Shown one piece after another: positions 1 to 8,799 of a DNA stretch of 64,000 nt. The notes below the pieces were generated by a model. The model saw only the letters and a program-made list of their open reading frames with translations, made no database searches and was not told the origin of the DNA. The stretch spans positions 310,001 to 374,000 of the forward strand of contig NZ_SHKL01000001.1 in NCBI RefSeq assembly GCF_004217185.1, read 5' to 3'. Numbering within the stretch: the stretch's first letter is position 1; every line of letters starts with the position of its first letter. Both the position numbers and the translations under genes were made by a program. The stretch comes from Pseudonocardia sediminis. GTDB lineage: Bacteria > Actinomycetota > Actinomycetes > Mycobacteriales > Pseudonocardiaceae.

Positions 1-50
1 TGGCGGGAGTGCGTAACGGGGAGTTCGATCTCCCCGTGCTGGAGTCCTGA
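1..50 (+). CDS. DUF397 domain protein, C-terminal end only
   Basis: Only the last 15 codons (frame from base 3, stop at 48-50) are in the window. The visible end reads AGVRNGEFDLPVLES, the usual end of DUF397 proteins, where a VRxGEFD-type motif closes a roughly 60-residue domain. DUF397 proteins are partners of XRE-DUF5753 regulators in actinomycetes. This gene runs convergently into the XRE gene that ends at 57, only 6 bp away. Its own partner regulator may lie upstream of the window, so assignment to the neighbouring regulator is uncertain. Confidence 0.75.
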   Translation, partial: AGVRNGEFDLPVLES

Positions 51-56
51 CGCGCG

Positions 57-938
57 TCAGGAGCTCGTCCGGCGTTGCGCGATCAGGTCTCGGATCAGAT
101 CTCGGGACCTGTCCGGATCGAGCGCCTTGGCGAGGACGTCCTTCCAGATCGCCCGATACCGGCTGATCTCGTTCGGGGTGTCGTAGTAGGCGTCCGCTCC
201 GGTGCTCTCGACGTTGACCACGGTCCAGTCGGTGGTCTGTCGGGGCTCGAAGATGGCGAACGTGCTGGAACTCCCGCTCGTGTAGCCGGCGGAGAACGGC
301 AGGACCTGGAGCGTGACGTGCGGACGCTCCGACCGCTCGAGGAGCGTCTGGAGCTGATCCGCCGCGACGCCGCCGTCGTCGTCCTCGGGGAAACGGTGCA
401 GCGCGCTCTCGTCGAGGATGGCGTGCAGCTGCAGTGGCGGGGCGTCATCCCGATCCGGGTCGATGACCCGCTGGCGTCCCAGTCGGACGTTCACCAGGGT
501 GTCGAGATCATCTTTCGTGGTGTGCGGAACGACCCCGCGGATAATGGCGCGCGCGTACTCCTCCGTCTGCAACAGGCCGCTGATCGGAATGCTGTAGATC
601 TGGAGCGAATGGGCTTCGGCCTCCAGTGAGATGTACATGTCCAAGTCGGCCGGGATCTCGATGGAGAAGGGCTGCCACCACCCCGGCTGCTTGGCGTCAG
701 TGGCCCAGTCCATGATCTGTTCACGGACCTCGGCGCCCGCGTCGTAGATGTCGAGCAGGTCCCTGACGTCGCGGATCTTGGGCTCGACCTGGCCGGTCTC
801 CAGGCGGCTGAGCTTCGACGGTGAGATCTCCAACTGCCGTGCCACGGAGTCGAGGAGAAGCCCTCGTTGTCCACGCAACTGCTTGAGAACGAATCCGAGA
901 CGGCGCCTGATCACGACAGGGCCGTGCGTCATCGTCAT
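57..938 (-). CDS. XRE-family regulator with DUF5753 (Scr1-type)
   Basis: Helix-turn-helix regulator of about 293 residues. The N-terminal XRE domain contains RRRLGFVLKQLR and the recognition-helix region ISPSKLSRLETGQ, and is followed by the long DUF5753 effector domain (QPGWWQPF, LQTEEYARAI, VLPFSAG motifs). The ATG at 938 follows a GGGAGGTCCC ribosome site; the ATG at 932 is also possible. A longer form from 989 would lack a Shine-Dalgarno site. The family acts as cytoplasmic transcriptional regulators, usually paired with DUF397 proteins. It is divergent from a small membrane protein at 1216, and a perfect palindrome lies between them. A paralogous module occurs at 61342-62915. Confidence 0.9.
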   Translation of the reverse strand: MTMTHGPVVIRRRLGFVLKQLRGQRGLLLDSVARQLEISPSKLSRLETGQVEPKIRDVRDLLDIYDAGAEVREQIMDWATDAKQPGWWQPFSIEIPADLDMYISLEAEAHSLQIYSIPISGLLQTEEYARAIIRGVVPHTTKDDLDTLVNVRLGRQRVIDPDRDDAPPLQLHAILDESALHRFPEDDDGGVAADQLQTLLERSERPHVTLQVLPFSAGYTSGSSSTFAIFEPRQTTDWTVVNVESTGADAYYDTPNEISRYRAIWKDVLAKALDPDRSRDLIRDLIAQRRTSS

Positions 939-1010
939 GGGACCTCCCACCACCGGTTCGCGCCCCGCGGCATCGAGTATGGCGCGCACGGGGGTGGCGG
1001 GGCAACGCCC

Positions 1011-1026
1011 GTCTGCAATTGCAGAC
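1011..1026. promoter_or_regulatory. Perfect 16-bp palindrome, candidate XRE operator
   Basis: The sequence GTCTGCAATTGCAGAC is its own reverse complement. It sits in the divergent intergenic region between the XRE gene (start 938) and the small membrane protein (start 1216). Its core TGCAATTGCA (1014-1023) recurs in the equivalent position of the paralogous module at 61742-61751. The AATT centre stands out in a very GC-rich background. Autoregulatory binding by the XRE protein is inferred. Confidence 0.65.
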
Positions 1027-1215
1027 GACAGCTCTCTTTCGTCAAATTTCGCCTAAGTTCTGGCTGACAGCATGGTGCAAACGTCCGGTCCCGGGTAATA
1101 CTCGGTACCCACCTGTCGGGCGACCCAACCCGGTCGCCCCTGAACGGGGGTGCGAGATGACCGCACGACACGCAGTCAGCACCAGCCGGCCGAAAGGCAG
1201 CGGGGGGTGGTCACC

Positions 1216-1428
1216 ATGACCACCGTCCTGATAGCCCTGGCCGGGATCGCCCTTCTCGTCTGGTTCGCCGTCCTGATCGGAACGGCGATGGACACCGAGG
1301 GGCAGCGCAGGGAGTGGCAGCGGCTCGCCGAACAGCGGCGACTGCTCCGGGAGGAACGCGGGGCGTCGACGTTCGTCGCCCGGCGCTGCGATCCGGAGTC
1401 GCTCTGTGCGGAGTGTCCGTTCCGCTAG
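1216..1428 (+). CDS. Small single-span membrane protein with basic tail, XRE-linked
   Basis: 70-residue protein. Residues 4-24 form one hydrophobic segment (VLIALAGIALLVWFAVLIG), followed by a charged helix rich in Arg and Glu (QRREWQRLAEQRRLLREER) and a Cys-containing C terminus (three Cys in the last 14 residues). The ATG at 1216 follows a GGGGGG-TGG purine run; an in-frame upstream ATG at 1150 lacks this. It resembles the 67-residue protein at 61342-61545 (MT start, same spacing to RR-W-R, EQR ending), and both are divergent from XRE-DUF5753 genes. I recognise no known family. It may be the target or membrane partner of the regulator. Confidence 0.7.
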   Translation: MTTVLIALAGIALLVWFAVLIGTAMDTEGQRREWQRLAEQRRLLREERGASTFVARRCDPESLCAECPFR

Positions 1429-1902
1429 TCATCCGGCCGTCCAGCTGAACAGCGGCTGGCCGGCCCTCACCGAACCGGATGCGCGATCGGTGGCGCTGTC
1501 CGGTTCGGCCTCCATCAGCACGACGGGGCACACCGCGGACAGGTCGCGCGAGCGCACCAGGTCCGGGTCGAACGTGACCACCGGTTCACCGGCGGTGACC
1601 TCGTCGCCCTCGGTGGCGTGCACGGTGAAGCCCTCGCCCTCGAGCCCGACCGTGTCGATCCCCAGGTGCACGAGCACGCCTGCGCCGTCGTCGGTCACCA
1701 CGACGAACGCGTGCGGGTGCAGCTTGGCCAGCGTGCCGGCCACCGGCGCGACGACCTCGGCGACGCCGTGCCCGGGCTCGATCGCCAGACCGGCGCCGAG
1801 CATCTGCGCGGAGAACACCGCGTCGGGAACGTCGGTCAGGTCGACGACCTCGCCGGCCAGCGGCGCCGAAACCCGCACCGGGTCACCGGCCGGGATCGTC
1901 AC
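1429..1902 (-). CDS. PTS sugar transporter subunit IIA (Glc type)
   Basis: 157-residue EIIA of the glucose/GlcNAc class. It receives phosphate from HPr on a histidine and passes it to EIIB. The active-site segment GVLVHLGIDTVGL puts the phospho-histidine at about residue 79, with the second conserved histidine at about 64 (HPHAF). The segment SAPLAGEVVDLTDVPDAVFS is the standard domain start. The GTG start at 1902 overlaps the EIIB stop by 4 bp (GTGA), so translation is coupled. It ends directly against the stop of the convergent small membrane protein (1428), with no spacer. Confidence 0.92.
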   Translation of the reverse strand: MTIPAGDPVRVSAPLAGEVVDLTDVPDAVFSAQMLGAGLAIEPGHGVAEVVAPVAGTLAKLHPHAFVVVTDDGAGVLVHLGIDTVGLEGEGFTVHATEGDEVTAGEPVVTFDPDLVRSRDLSAVCPVVLMEAEPDSATDRASGSVRAGQPLFSWTAG

Positions 1903-2135
1903 AGCAGGTCCTCGATGTCGTCGGCGATCATGTCGGCCTCCGGGCCCACGACGACCTGCACGGCCGTCCCGGACACGACCACGCCGTGCGAGAGCTTCCT
2001 GAGCGCCGCCTGGTCGACCTTCGACGGGTCGGTCACCTCGGTGCGCAGGCGCGTGATGCAGCCCTCGACCTCGACGACGTTCCCGGCGCCGCCCAGCCCG
2101 GCCAGGATCTCCGCCGCCCGCGTGTCGTCCGCCAT
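1899..2135 (-). CDS. PTS sugar transporter subunit IIB (Glc/GlcNAc type)
   Basis: 78-residue EIIB. The phosphorylated cysteine lies in the motif VEVEGCITRLR (about Cys26), the hallmark of the glucose-family IIB domain. The remaining residues (QVVVGPEADMIADDIEDL) match the domain end. The ATG at 2135 follows a GGTGGGGGA ribosome site; a longer ATG form from 2162 is less likely. It is the first gene of a two-gene minus-strand unit with EIIA and is divergent from EIIC at 2235. In enterobacteria these domains are usually one polypeptide with EIIC; here they are separate genes on opposite strands. Confidence 0.92.
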   Translation of the reverse strand: MADDTRAAEILAGLGGAGNVVEVEGCITRLRTEVTDPSKVDQAALRKLSHGVVVSGTAVQVVVGPEADMIADDIEDLL

Positions 2136-2234
2136 CGCGATCCCCCACCTCCGATGATCCAACCCGTTGACACGGCCGTCGGGGACGGCCGATCGTCACC
2201 CTGCCCCGCAGCCGAGGTGATCGGAAGGTTAGTC

Positions 2235-3481
<1,247 letters not shown>

Positions 3482-3482
<1 letters not shown>

Positions 3483-3739
3483 TGGCCACCCGCACCGCGA
3501 CCGTCGCCTCCGAGGTCGGCCTGCACGCCCGCCCCGCCGCGTTGTTCAGCCGCGCCGCGAAGGAGACCGGCCTCGCCGTGACCCTCGCCCTCGGCGACGG
3601 CGATCCGGTCGACGCGACGAGTGTTCTCAACGTCCTGACCCTCGGCGTCGGCCCGGGTCAGCGGGTCACCCTCGCCGCGGACGGCGACGGCGCCGAGGAC
3701 GCACTGGACCGGCTCGCCGCTCTGCTGGAGACGGCCTGA
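3482..3739 (+). CDS. ptsH: Phosphocarrier protein HPr
   Basis: 85-residue HPr, the general PTS phosphocarrier between enzyme I and EIIA. The active-site motif EVGLHARPAA has the phospho-histidine exactly at His15. DATSVLNVLTLGV covers the regulatory-serine region (Ser47 here). Its ATG overlaps the EIIC stop codon, so the two are co-translated. No enzyme I gene (ptsI) or PTS regulator is present in the window. Confidence 0.93.
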
Positions 3740-3750
3740 GGCCGCCTCAG
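3736..3750. terminator. Short convergent hairpin after ptsH
   Basis: CTGAGG (3736-3741) and CCTCAG (3745-3750) form a 6-bp stem with a 3-nt loop between the ptsH stop and the end of the convergent gene at 3747. It is short and lacks a U-tract, so it is a weak bidirectional terminator candidate. Confidence 0.35.
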
Positions 3751-4184
3751 CGCTCCAGCTTGTAGCGGATCCGTTCCTCGATCTCGGCGCTGTGCCAGTG
3801 ATGAGGCGGGACGAGGTAGCCCAGGTCGTTGACGTGCGCCGACGGCGAGCCGCACCATCCGCAACCGCCGACGGCGTTGACGGTGGCGATGCTCTCGACC
3901 TCACGCCGGATCGCCTGGTACCGCGTCTCGGCCGGCGAGGGCGGCGGGCCGTACCGGTCGCCGGGGAGGACCGGCGGGCCCCGTCGCGCGCCGGCGGAGG
4001 AGACCGTCACCATCATCCAGATCGTGATGCCGATCCCGAACAGGATCCCCAGCGGCGCGAACACGAACAGCAGCAGGATCCAGGACAGCGGCCAGCCGAC
4101 CAGGATCCACAGCAGGACGGCGGTGCCGGGCGAGACGCCCGGGCGAGGACCTGTCGTCGCCGGCCCGGCGTGTTCCCTGTCCAT
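3747..4184 (-). CDS. Hypothetical membrane protein with C-terminal Cys/His cluster
   Basis: 145-residue protein of unknown function. A Pro/Gly-rich N terminus is followed by a long hydrophobic stretch (about residues 22-62) that fits two membrane segments, then a soluble tail. The tail carries CGWC and, further on, VPPHHWHS, a CxxC plus His cluster that could bind zinc or another metal. The ATG at 4184 follows a GGGGGG run; a longer form from 4247 starts in an unconvincing context. It is convergent with ptsH, and the DsbA-like gene on the same strand lies upstream of it. Confidence 0.6.
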   Translation of the reverse strand: MDREHAGPATTGPRPGVSPGTAVLLWILVGWPLSWILLLFVFAPLGILFGIGITIWMMVTVSSAGARRGPPVLPGDRYGPPPSPAETRYQAIRREVESIATVNAVGGCGWCGSPSAHVNDLGYLVPPHHWHSAEIEERIRYKLER

Positions 4185-4269
4185 CCCGACCCCCCGTCCG
4201 GACCGAGCGCCACGCTCGTCTCGAGCCCGATCGTACGGGCTCCTCACCTGCGGATCGAGGCGTTCGACC

Positions 4270-4956
4270 TCAGGACTGGGCGGCCGCGACGGCCTGGCGG
4301 AGGGCGTCGGGGGTGGGCTGCTGGATCTGCTCGCCGTCCACCTTCACCGTCGGGGTGCCGGTCAGGCCGTCCTTCGACGCCTGGTCGGTGATCGAGGTGG
4401 TCCAGCCGGCGTAGCGGTCGCTGCCGACGCACTCGGCGAAGCCCTGACCGGCACCCGCCTGCCGGCCCAGCTCGGTGAGCTTCTCCGCGGTCAGGCCCGG
4501 CGTGTTCTCGGCCGGCTGGTTCGCGTAGAGCAGCTTCAGGTACTGCGGGAACACGCCGTCGGCGGCCGCGCACGCCGACGCCGCGGACGATCGGCTGGAG
4601 TACTGGTCCGGCGAGTACCGGTCCAGGATCGCGACCGGGTGGTAGACGACCTTCGCCTGCCCGGCGGCGACCAGCTGGTCGACCGTCTGCCCGCTCAGGT
4701 CCTCGAACTGCTTGCAGGCCGGGCACTGGAAGTCGAGGAAGACGTCGATCGTCGCCTTGGCGGAGGGGTTGCCGATCGGGACGCCGGCGGCCGTCGCGTT
4801 CGGCGGGACGACGACGTCGGCCGGCTTCTGCGCCTGGTAGACACCGAACCCGACGAGCCCGGCGAACAGCACGACCGCGACTATGCCGAGCACCGTCCCG
4901 CGGGCCGGTCCGGACCTCGCCGTCAGCGGATTCTGGGACTTCTTCCCGGATGTCAT
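4270..4956 (-). CDS. DsbA-like membrane-anchored thiol-disulfide oxidoreductase
   Basis: 228 residues. A basic N terminus leads into one membrane anchor (about residues 21-40), then an extracytoplasmic thioredoxin fold. The redox motif is C78-P-A-C81 in VFLDFQCPACKQF, and the cis-proline loop is GTPTVKVDG. The family (DsbA/BdbD-like, Thioredoxin_4) forms or isomerises disulfides in exported proteins. Its ATG overlaps the end of the MauE-like gene by 4 bp (ATGA), so the two are co-translated, a common pairing in actinobacteria. Confidence 0.88.
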   Translation of the reverse strand: MTSGKKSQNPLTARSGPARGTVLGIVAVVLFAGLVGFGVYQAQKPADVVVPPNATAAGVPIGNPSAKATIDVFLDFQCPACKQFEDLSGQTVDQLVAAGQAKVVYHPVAILDRYSPDQYSSRSSAASACAAADGVFPQYLKLLYANQPAENTPGLTAEKLTELGRQAGAGQGFAECVGSDRYAGWTTSITDQASKDGLTGTPTVKVDGEQIQQPTPDALRQAVAAAQS

Positions 4957-5465
4957 CGGTCTCCTTGTCGGGTTACCGGACGGTCGTCGAGCGCGAAGCG
5001 CCCGCTCGGCCGCCAGGTCAGCAGCACGGCGACGGCGAGCAGGGCGCCGTCGCGCGCGAGTTCGAGTCCGTAGGTGGGTGACTCACCGGGCGCCAGCGCC
5101 CCGCCGGAGCCGAAGCAGCCGCAGTCGATCTGCAGGCCGCGAGCCCAGGCCGAGGCGATCCCGACGACGAACGCGCCCATCAGCAGCACCGACAGCACGC
5201 CCGCGACCCGGACACCGAGGCCCACCACCAGGAGCACACCGAGCACGATCTCGACGACGGGGAGCCCGGCGCCGAGGACCTGGGCGGCCGGGTCGGGGAG
5301 CAGGCGGTAGGCGCGGACGGCGCGCACGGACGCGTCGAGGTCGGTCACCTTCAGCGCACCGGCGACGATCCACACCCCGCCCAGTACCAGCCGTCCGGCC
5401 AGCACGAGCCAGGACAGGACGTCCGTGCGGGCGGCCCGCGGCGGGAGGTCGACGTCGGTGGTCAC
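4953..5465 (-). CDS. MauE/DoxX-family membrane protein
   Basis: 170 residues with four hydrophobic segments. The conserved start region (RLVLGGVWIVAGALKVTDL) and the Cys pair in IDCGCFGSGG are typical of MauE-related proteins, which work with extracytoplasmic thiol-redox partners. It is the first gene of a two-gene unit with the DsbA-like protein. It is divergent from the P-type ATPase, so a promoter region for both lies at roughly 5466-5582. Possible role: electron transfer for the partner thioredoxin-fold protein (inference). Confidence 0.82.
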   Translation of the reverse strand: MTTDVDLPPRAARTDVLSWLVLAGRLVLGGVWIVAGALKVTDLDASVRAVRAYRLLPDPAAQVLGAGLPVVEIVLGVLLVVGLGVRVAGVLSVLLMGAFVVGIASAWARGLQIDCGCFGSGGALAPGESPTYGLELARDGALLAVAVLLTWRPSGRFALDDRPVTRQGDR

Positions 5466-5582
5466 GGGAGAGGGGTCGCCCCGCGACCGTGCGTGGTTCC
5501 CGGGTCTCGGCGACCGGTGTTGTTCCGCAGGTCACCGGACCCGCGGGTGAAACTGTCGGTGAGGTGGGGAACCATCGGTGCC

Positions 5583-7922
5583 GTGACACGCGACAGCCCG
5601 GCCACGAGCACCAGCACCGCGACGCCTCCCGGCGCCGCGGGTGACGTGCGCCTGGTCGAGCTGCGGATCGAGGGGATGACGTGCGCGGCGTGCGTCGGCC
5701 GCGTCGAGCGCAAGCTCGGCAAGCTCGACGGCGTCCGGGCCGCGGTCAACCTGGCCACCGAGCGGGCGCTCGTCGAGACGCCGGACGGGGTCGAGGTCTC
5801 GACGCTGGTCGCGACGGTGGAGAAGGCCGGGTACGGCGCGTTCGAGATCGTGCCGGACCCGGACGGCGAGGACGCCGCCGACGCGGCCGTCCGCGACGAC
5901 GCGGCGATGCGCTCGCTGCGGCTGCGCATGATCGTCGCGCTGGTGCTGTTCATCCCGCTGGCCGACCTGTCGCTGGCGATGTCGCTCGTGCCGTCGCTGC
6001 GGTTCCCGTTCTGGCAGGCCGTGGTGGCGTTGCTCGCGCTGCCCGTCGTGGTGTGGGCGGCGTGGCCGTTCCACCGCACCGCCGTGCTGAACCTGCGCCA
6101 CGGCACCACGTCGATGGACACGCTGGTCTCGCTCGGGGTGATCGCGGCGTCCGGCTGGTCGCTGGGGGCGCTGGTGTTCACCGACGGCGCCCCGGACGCG
6201 GCCACCGGCTGGCAGGCCGTGCTGCACCCGTCCGGGCCGCTGTACCTGGAGGTCGCGGCCGGGGTCACGACGTTCGTGCTGGCCGGGCGCTTCTTCGAGG
6301 CCCGGGCCCGGCGCAGCGCCGGTGAGGTCATGCGCTCGCTCGCCGGGCTGGAGTCCGACGACGTGGCGGTCCTCGACGCCGACGGCACCGAGCGCCGGAT
6401 CGCCGTGCCGCGCCTGCGGGCCGGCGACCGGTTCGTGGTCCGGCCCGGCGAGCGGATCGCCGCCGACGGCGCCGTCGTCGAGGGCGTCGCGGCGGTGGAC
6501 ACCAGCGCGATGACCGGTGAGCCGGTGCCGTCCGAGGTCGCGCCGGGCGACGCCGTCATCGGCGGCACGATCGCCACCGGCGGGCGGCTGGTGGTGCGGG
6601 CAGAGAAGGTTGGTGCGGACACCCGCCTGGCCCGGATGCTGGCCGCGGTGGAGCGCGCGCAGACCGAGAAGTCCGCGGTGCAACGCCTGGTGGACCGGGT
6701 GTCGTCGGTGTTCGTGCCCGTCATCCTCGTGATCGCGCTGCTCACCCTGGTCGGCTGGCTCCTCGCCGGCGCCGGGTGGGCCGGGGCGTTCGCGCCCGCC
6801 GTCGCCGTCGTGATCATCGCCTGCCCGTGCGCCCTCGGGCTCGCGACGCCGACGGCGCTGATGGTGGCGACCGGCCGCGGCGCCGAGCTGGGGATCTTCG
6901 TCAAGGGATACCAGGCGCTGGAGACCACCCGCGCCGTCGACACCGTCGTGATGGACAAGACCGGCACGCTGACCACGGGCCGGATGAGCGTCGCCGACCT
7001 GGCCTGTGCCGACGGCACCGACCCGGGGGAGCTGCTGGCGCGCGCCGCGGCCGTCGAGTCCGGGTCGGAGCACGCGATCGCCGCCGCGGTCTGCGCTCAC
7101 GCCGAGCAGGCTCCGGTGGTCGTCCCGCCGGTCACGGACTTCGTGCCGATGCCGGGGCTGGGCGCGCGCGGGGTTGTCGACGGGTACGACGTGACGGTCG
7201 GACGGCCGTCGCTGGCCGGTGAGCTCGGGCCGCTGTCCGACCGGGTCGCCGAGTGGGACGCGGCCGGGCGCACCACCGTCGCGGTGACGGTCGACGGCGC
7301 CGTCGCCGGAGTGATCGCGCTGGCCGACCCGGTGAAGGACTCCGCCGTCCCGGCCGTCGCCGAGCTGATCGAGATGGGCCTGCGTCCCGTGCTGCTGACC
7401 GGGGACTCCCCGGCCGCCGCGCACGCCGTCGCGAGCGCCGTCGGGATCACCGACGTGCACGCCGGGGTGCTGCCGGACGAGAAGGTGGACCTGGTCCGGC
7501 GGCTGCAGGCGCAGGGCCGGACCGTGGCCATGGTCGGCGACGGGGTGAACGACGCCGCCGCGCTGGCCGTCGCGGACCTGGGCATCGCCGTCGGGTCGGG
7601 CACCGACATCGCGCTGGAAGCCGCCGACGTCGTTCTCGTGCGCGACGACCTGCGCGTGCTGCCGACCACCGTCGAGCTGGCCCGGGCGACGATGCGCACG
7701 ATCCGCGGGAACCTGTGGTGGGCGTTCGGTTACAACGTCGCCGCCGTGCCGGTGGCCGCCGCCGGGCTGCTCAACCCGCTGCTCGCCGGGGCCGCGATGG
7801 CGGTGTCGTCGCTGCTGGTCGTCACGAACAGCCTGCGGCTGCGCCACGCGGGCGGGACGTTCGCCCCGACCCCGTCCGAGATCACCGCCGAGCGGGACGA
7901 CGAGGTCGAGTACAGCCGCTGA
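5583..7922 (+). CDS. copA: Heavy-metal (copper-type) P1B ATPase
   Basis: 779-residue metal exporter. An N-terminal HMA domain has the metal motif GMTCAACVGRVERK (Cys-x-x-Cys). Transmembrane segments follow, then the actuator motif MTGEPVP, the membrane metal site CPC in IIACPCALGLATPTAL, the phosphorylation motif DKTGTLT and the hinge MVGDGVNDAAAL. The Cys-Pro-Cys motif together with HMA indicates Cu(I) specificity. The GTG at 5583 fits the start of a short disordered leader and leaves a promoter-sized gap to the divergent MauE gene; an in-frame ATG at 5493 would leave only 27 bp. No CsoR/CueR-type regulator is adjacent. Confidence 0.9.
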   Translation: MTRDSPATSTSTATPPGAAGDVRLVELRIEGMTCAACVGRVERKLGKLDGVRAAVNLATERALVETPDGVEVSTLVATVEKAGYGAFEIVPDPDGEDAADAAVRDDAAMRSLRLRMIVALVLFIPLADLSLAMSLVPSLRFPFWQAVVALLALPVVVWAAWPFHRTAVLNLRHGTTSMDTLVSLGVIAASGWSLGALVFTDGAPDAATGWQAVLHPSGPLYLEVAAGVTTFVLAGRFFEARARRSAGEVMRSLAGLESDDVAVLDADGTERRIAVPRLRAGDRFVVRPGERIAADGAVVEGVAAVDTSAMTGEPVPSEVAPGDAVIGGTIATGGRLVVRAEKVGADTRLARMLAAVERAQTEKSAVQRLVDRVSSVFVPVILVIALLTLVGWLLAGAGWAGAFAPAVAVVIIACPCALGLATPTALMVATGRGAELGIFVKGYQALETTRAVDTVVMDKTGTLTTGRMSVADLACADGTDPGELLARAAAVESGSEHAIAAAVCAHAEQAPVVVPPVTDFVPMPGLGARGVVDGYDVTVGRPSLAGELGPLSDRVAEWDAAGRTTVAVTVDGAVAGVIALADPVKDSAVPAVAELIEMGLRPVLLTGDSPAAAHAVASAVGITDVHAGVLPDEKVDLVRRLQAQGRTVAMVGDGVNDAAALAVADLGIAVGSGTDIALEAADVVLVRDDLRVLPTTVELARATMRTIRGNLWWAFGYNVAAVPVAAAGLLNPLLAGAAMAVSSLLVVTNSLRLRHAGGTFAPTPSEITAERDDEVEYSR

Positions 7923-7925
7923 GGT

Positions 7926-7941
7926 CCGGGCGGGTGCCCGG
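7926..7941. terminator. Hairpin between convergent copA and TauE genes
   Basis: CCGGGC (7926-7931) pairs with GCCCGG (7936-7941) across a GGGT loop in the 32-bp gap between two convergent stops. There is no U-tract, which is usual for actinobacterial terminators. Confidence 0.45.
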
Positions 7942-7954
7942 CCGCGCAAGCGTC

Positions 7955-8716
7955 TCAACCGCGCAGGAAGTACAGGACGGTCATCGTCGTCGCGGTCGTC
8001 AGGACGAGCGTCCGCAGCACCCGAGCGGACAGGCGTCGGGCCACCCGGGCCCCGGCGAACCCGCCCACCGCGGCCCCGAGCAGGACCGCCAGCAGCGGAA
8101 CCGGGTCGGACAGCACGTCCGCCGCGACCAGGAAGATCCCGGCCGCGACGGCGTTGACGGCCGCGAGCTGCGCTACCCGCATCGGGTTGCCCGCCGCCGC
8201 GTCGATCCCGAGTCCCGCGCTCCACAGGGCGAGCATCAGGATGCCTACGGCCCCGCCGAAGTATCCGCCGTAGATCGCGAGCAGGAACTGCCCGACGAGG
8301 ATCGCCCGCGGGCCCATGTCCGTCGTGCGGTGCAGCGCCGCGTCGAGCACACGGGCGAGCCGGCGCCCGAACGCCAGGACCACGGTGGCGAAGGCGAGCA
8401 GCCACGGTACGGCCGCGTCGAACGACGACGCCGGCAGCCCGAGCAGCAGGGCGGCGCCGCACCCGCCGCCGAGCAGGCTCGCCACCGTCAACGACCGGGT
8501 CGTGGTGGCCCCGACCGGCCGGATATCGGCGCGGTAGGCGTAGGCGCCGGTGACCGCACCCGGCAGCAGGGCCACGGTCGTCGACGCGTTCGCGGTGACC
8601 GGCGGAAGCCCAGCGGCCACCAGCGCCGGCAACGCCACGAACGTGCCCCCGCCACCGACGGCGTTCAGCGCGCCCGCCGCGACGCCGACGAGCAGCAGGG
8701 CGACGACCTCGATCAC
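7955..8716 (-). CDS. TauE/SafE (DUF81) family membrane transporter
   Basis: About 253 residues with seven or eight hydrophobic segments. The family signature appears twice, as expected: near the N terminus GALNAVGGGGTFVALPAL, and in the second half IYGGYFGGAVGILMLAL. TauE/SafE proteins export or import sulfur-containing anions such as sulfite; the substrate here is unknown. The GTG at 8716 starts directly before the first membrane segment (VIEVVALLLVG); an in-frame ATG at 8752 is the alternative. It is divergent from a LysR regulator that starts at 8800, which may control it. Confidence 0.85.
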   Translation of the reverse strand: MIEVVALLLVGVAAGALNAVGGGGTFVALPALVAAGLPPVTANASTTVALLPGAVTGAYAYRADIRPVGATTTRSLTVASLLGGGCGAALLLGLPASSFDAAVPWLLAFATVVLAFGRRLARVLDAALHRTTDMGPRAILVGQFLLAIYGGYFGGAVGILMLALWSAGLGIDAAAGNPMRVAQLAAVNAVAAGIFLVAADVLSDPVPLLAVLLGAAVGGFAGARVARRLSARVLRTLVLTTATTMTVLYFLRG

Positions 8717-8799
8717 GACGCCAGCATCGGCTGCCGCACCGCGACCGGGCAATGCGGGATCGGCGCACCCAGGGTCAGGCTCAGCCTTAGGCTGGCGGC

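Noticed and set aside
2136..2234. DasR-type operator before the PTS genes
   Set aside because: No sequence close to the known dre consensus was found in the 99-bp divergent region.
5532..8768. Very long antisense frame (over 1000 codons) opposite the copper ATPase
   Set aside because: Arg/Gly/Pro-rich composition with no domain; it is an open frame caused by high GC opposite copA and the TauE gene.
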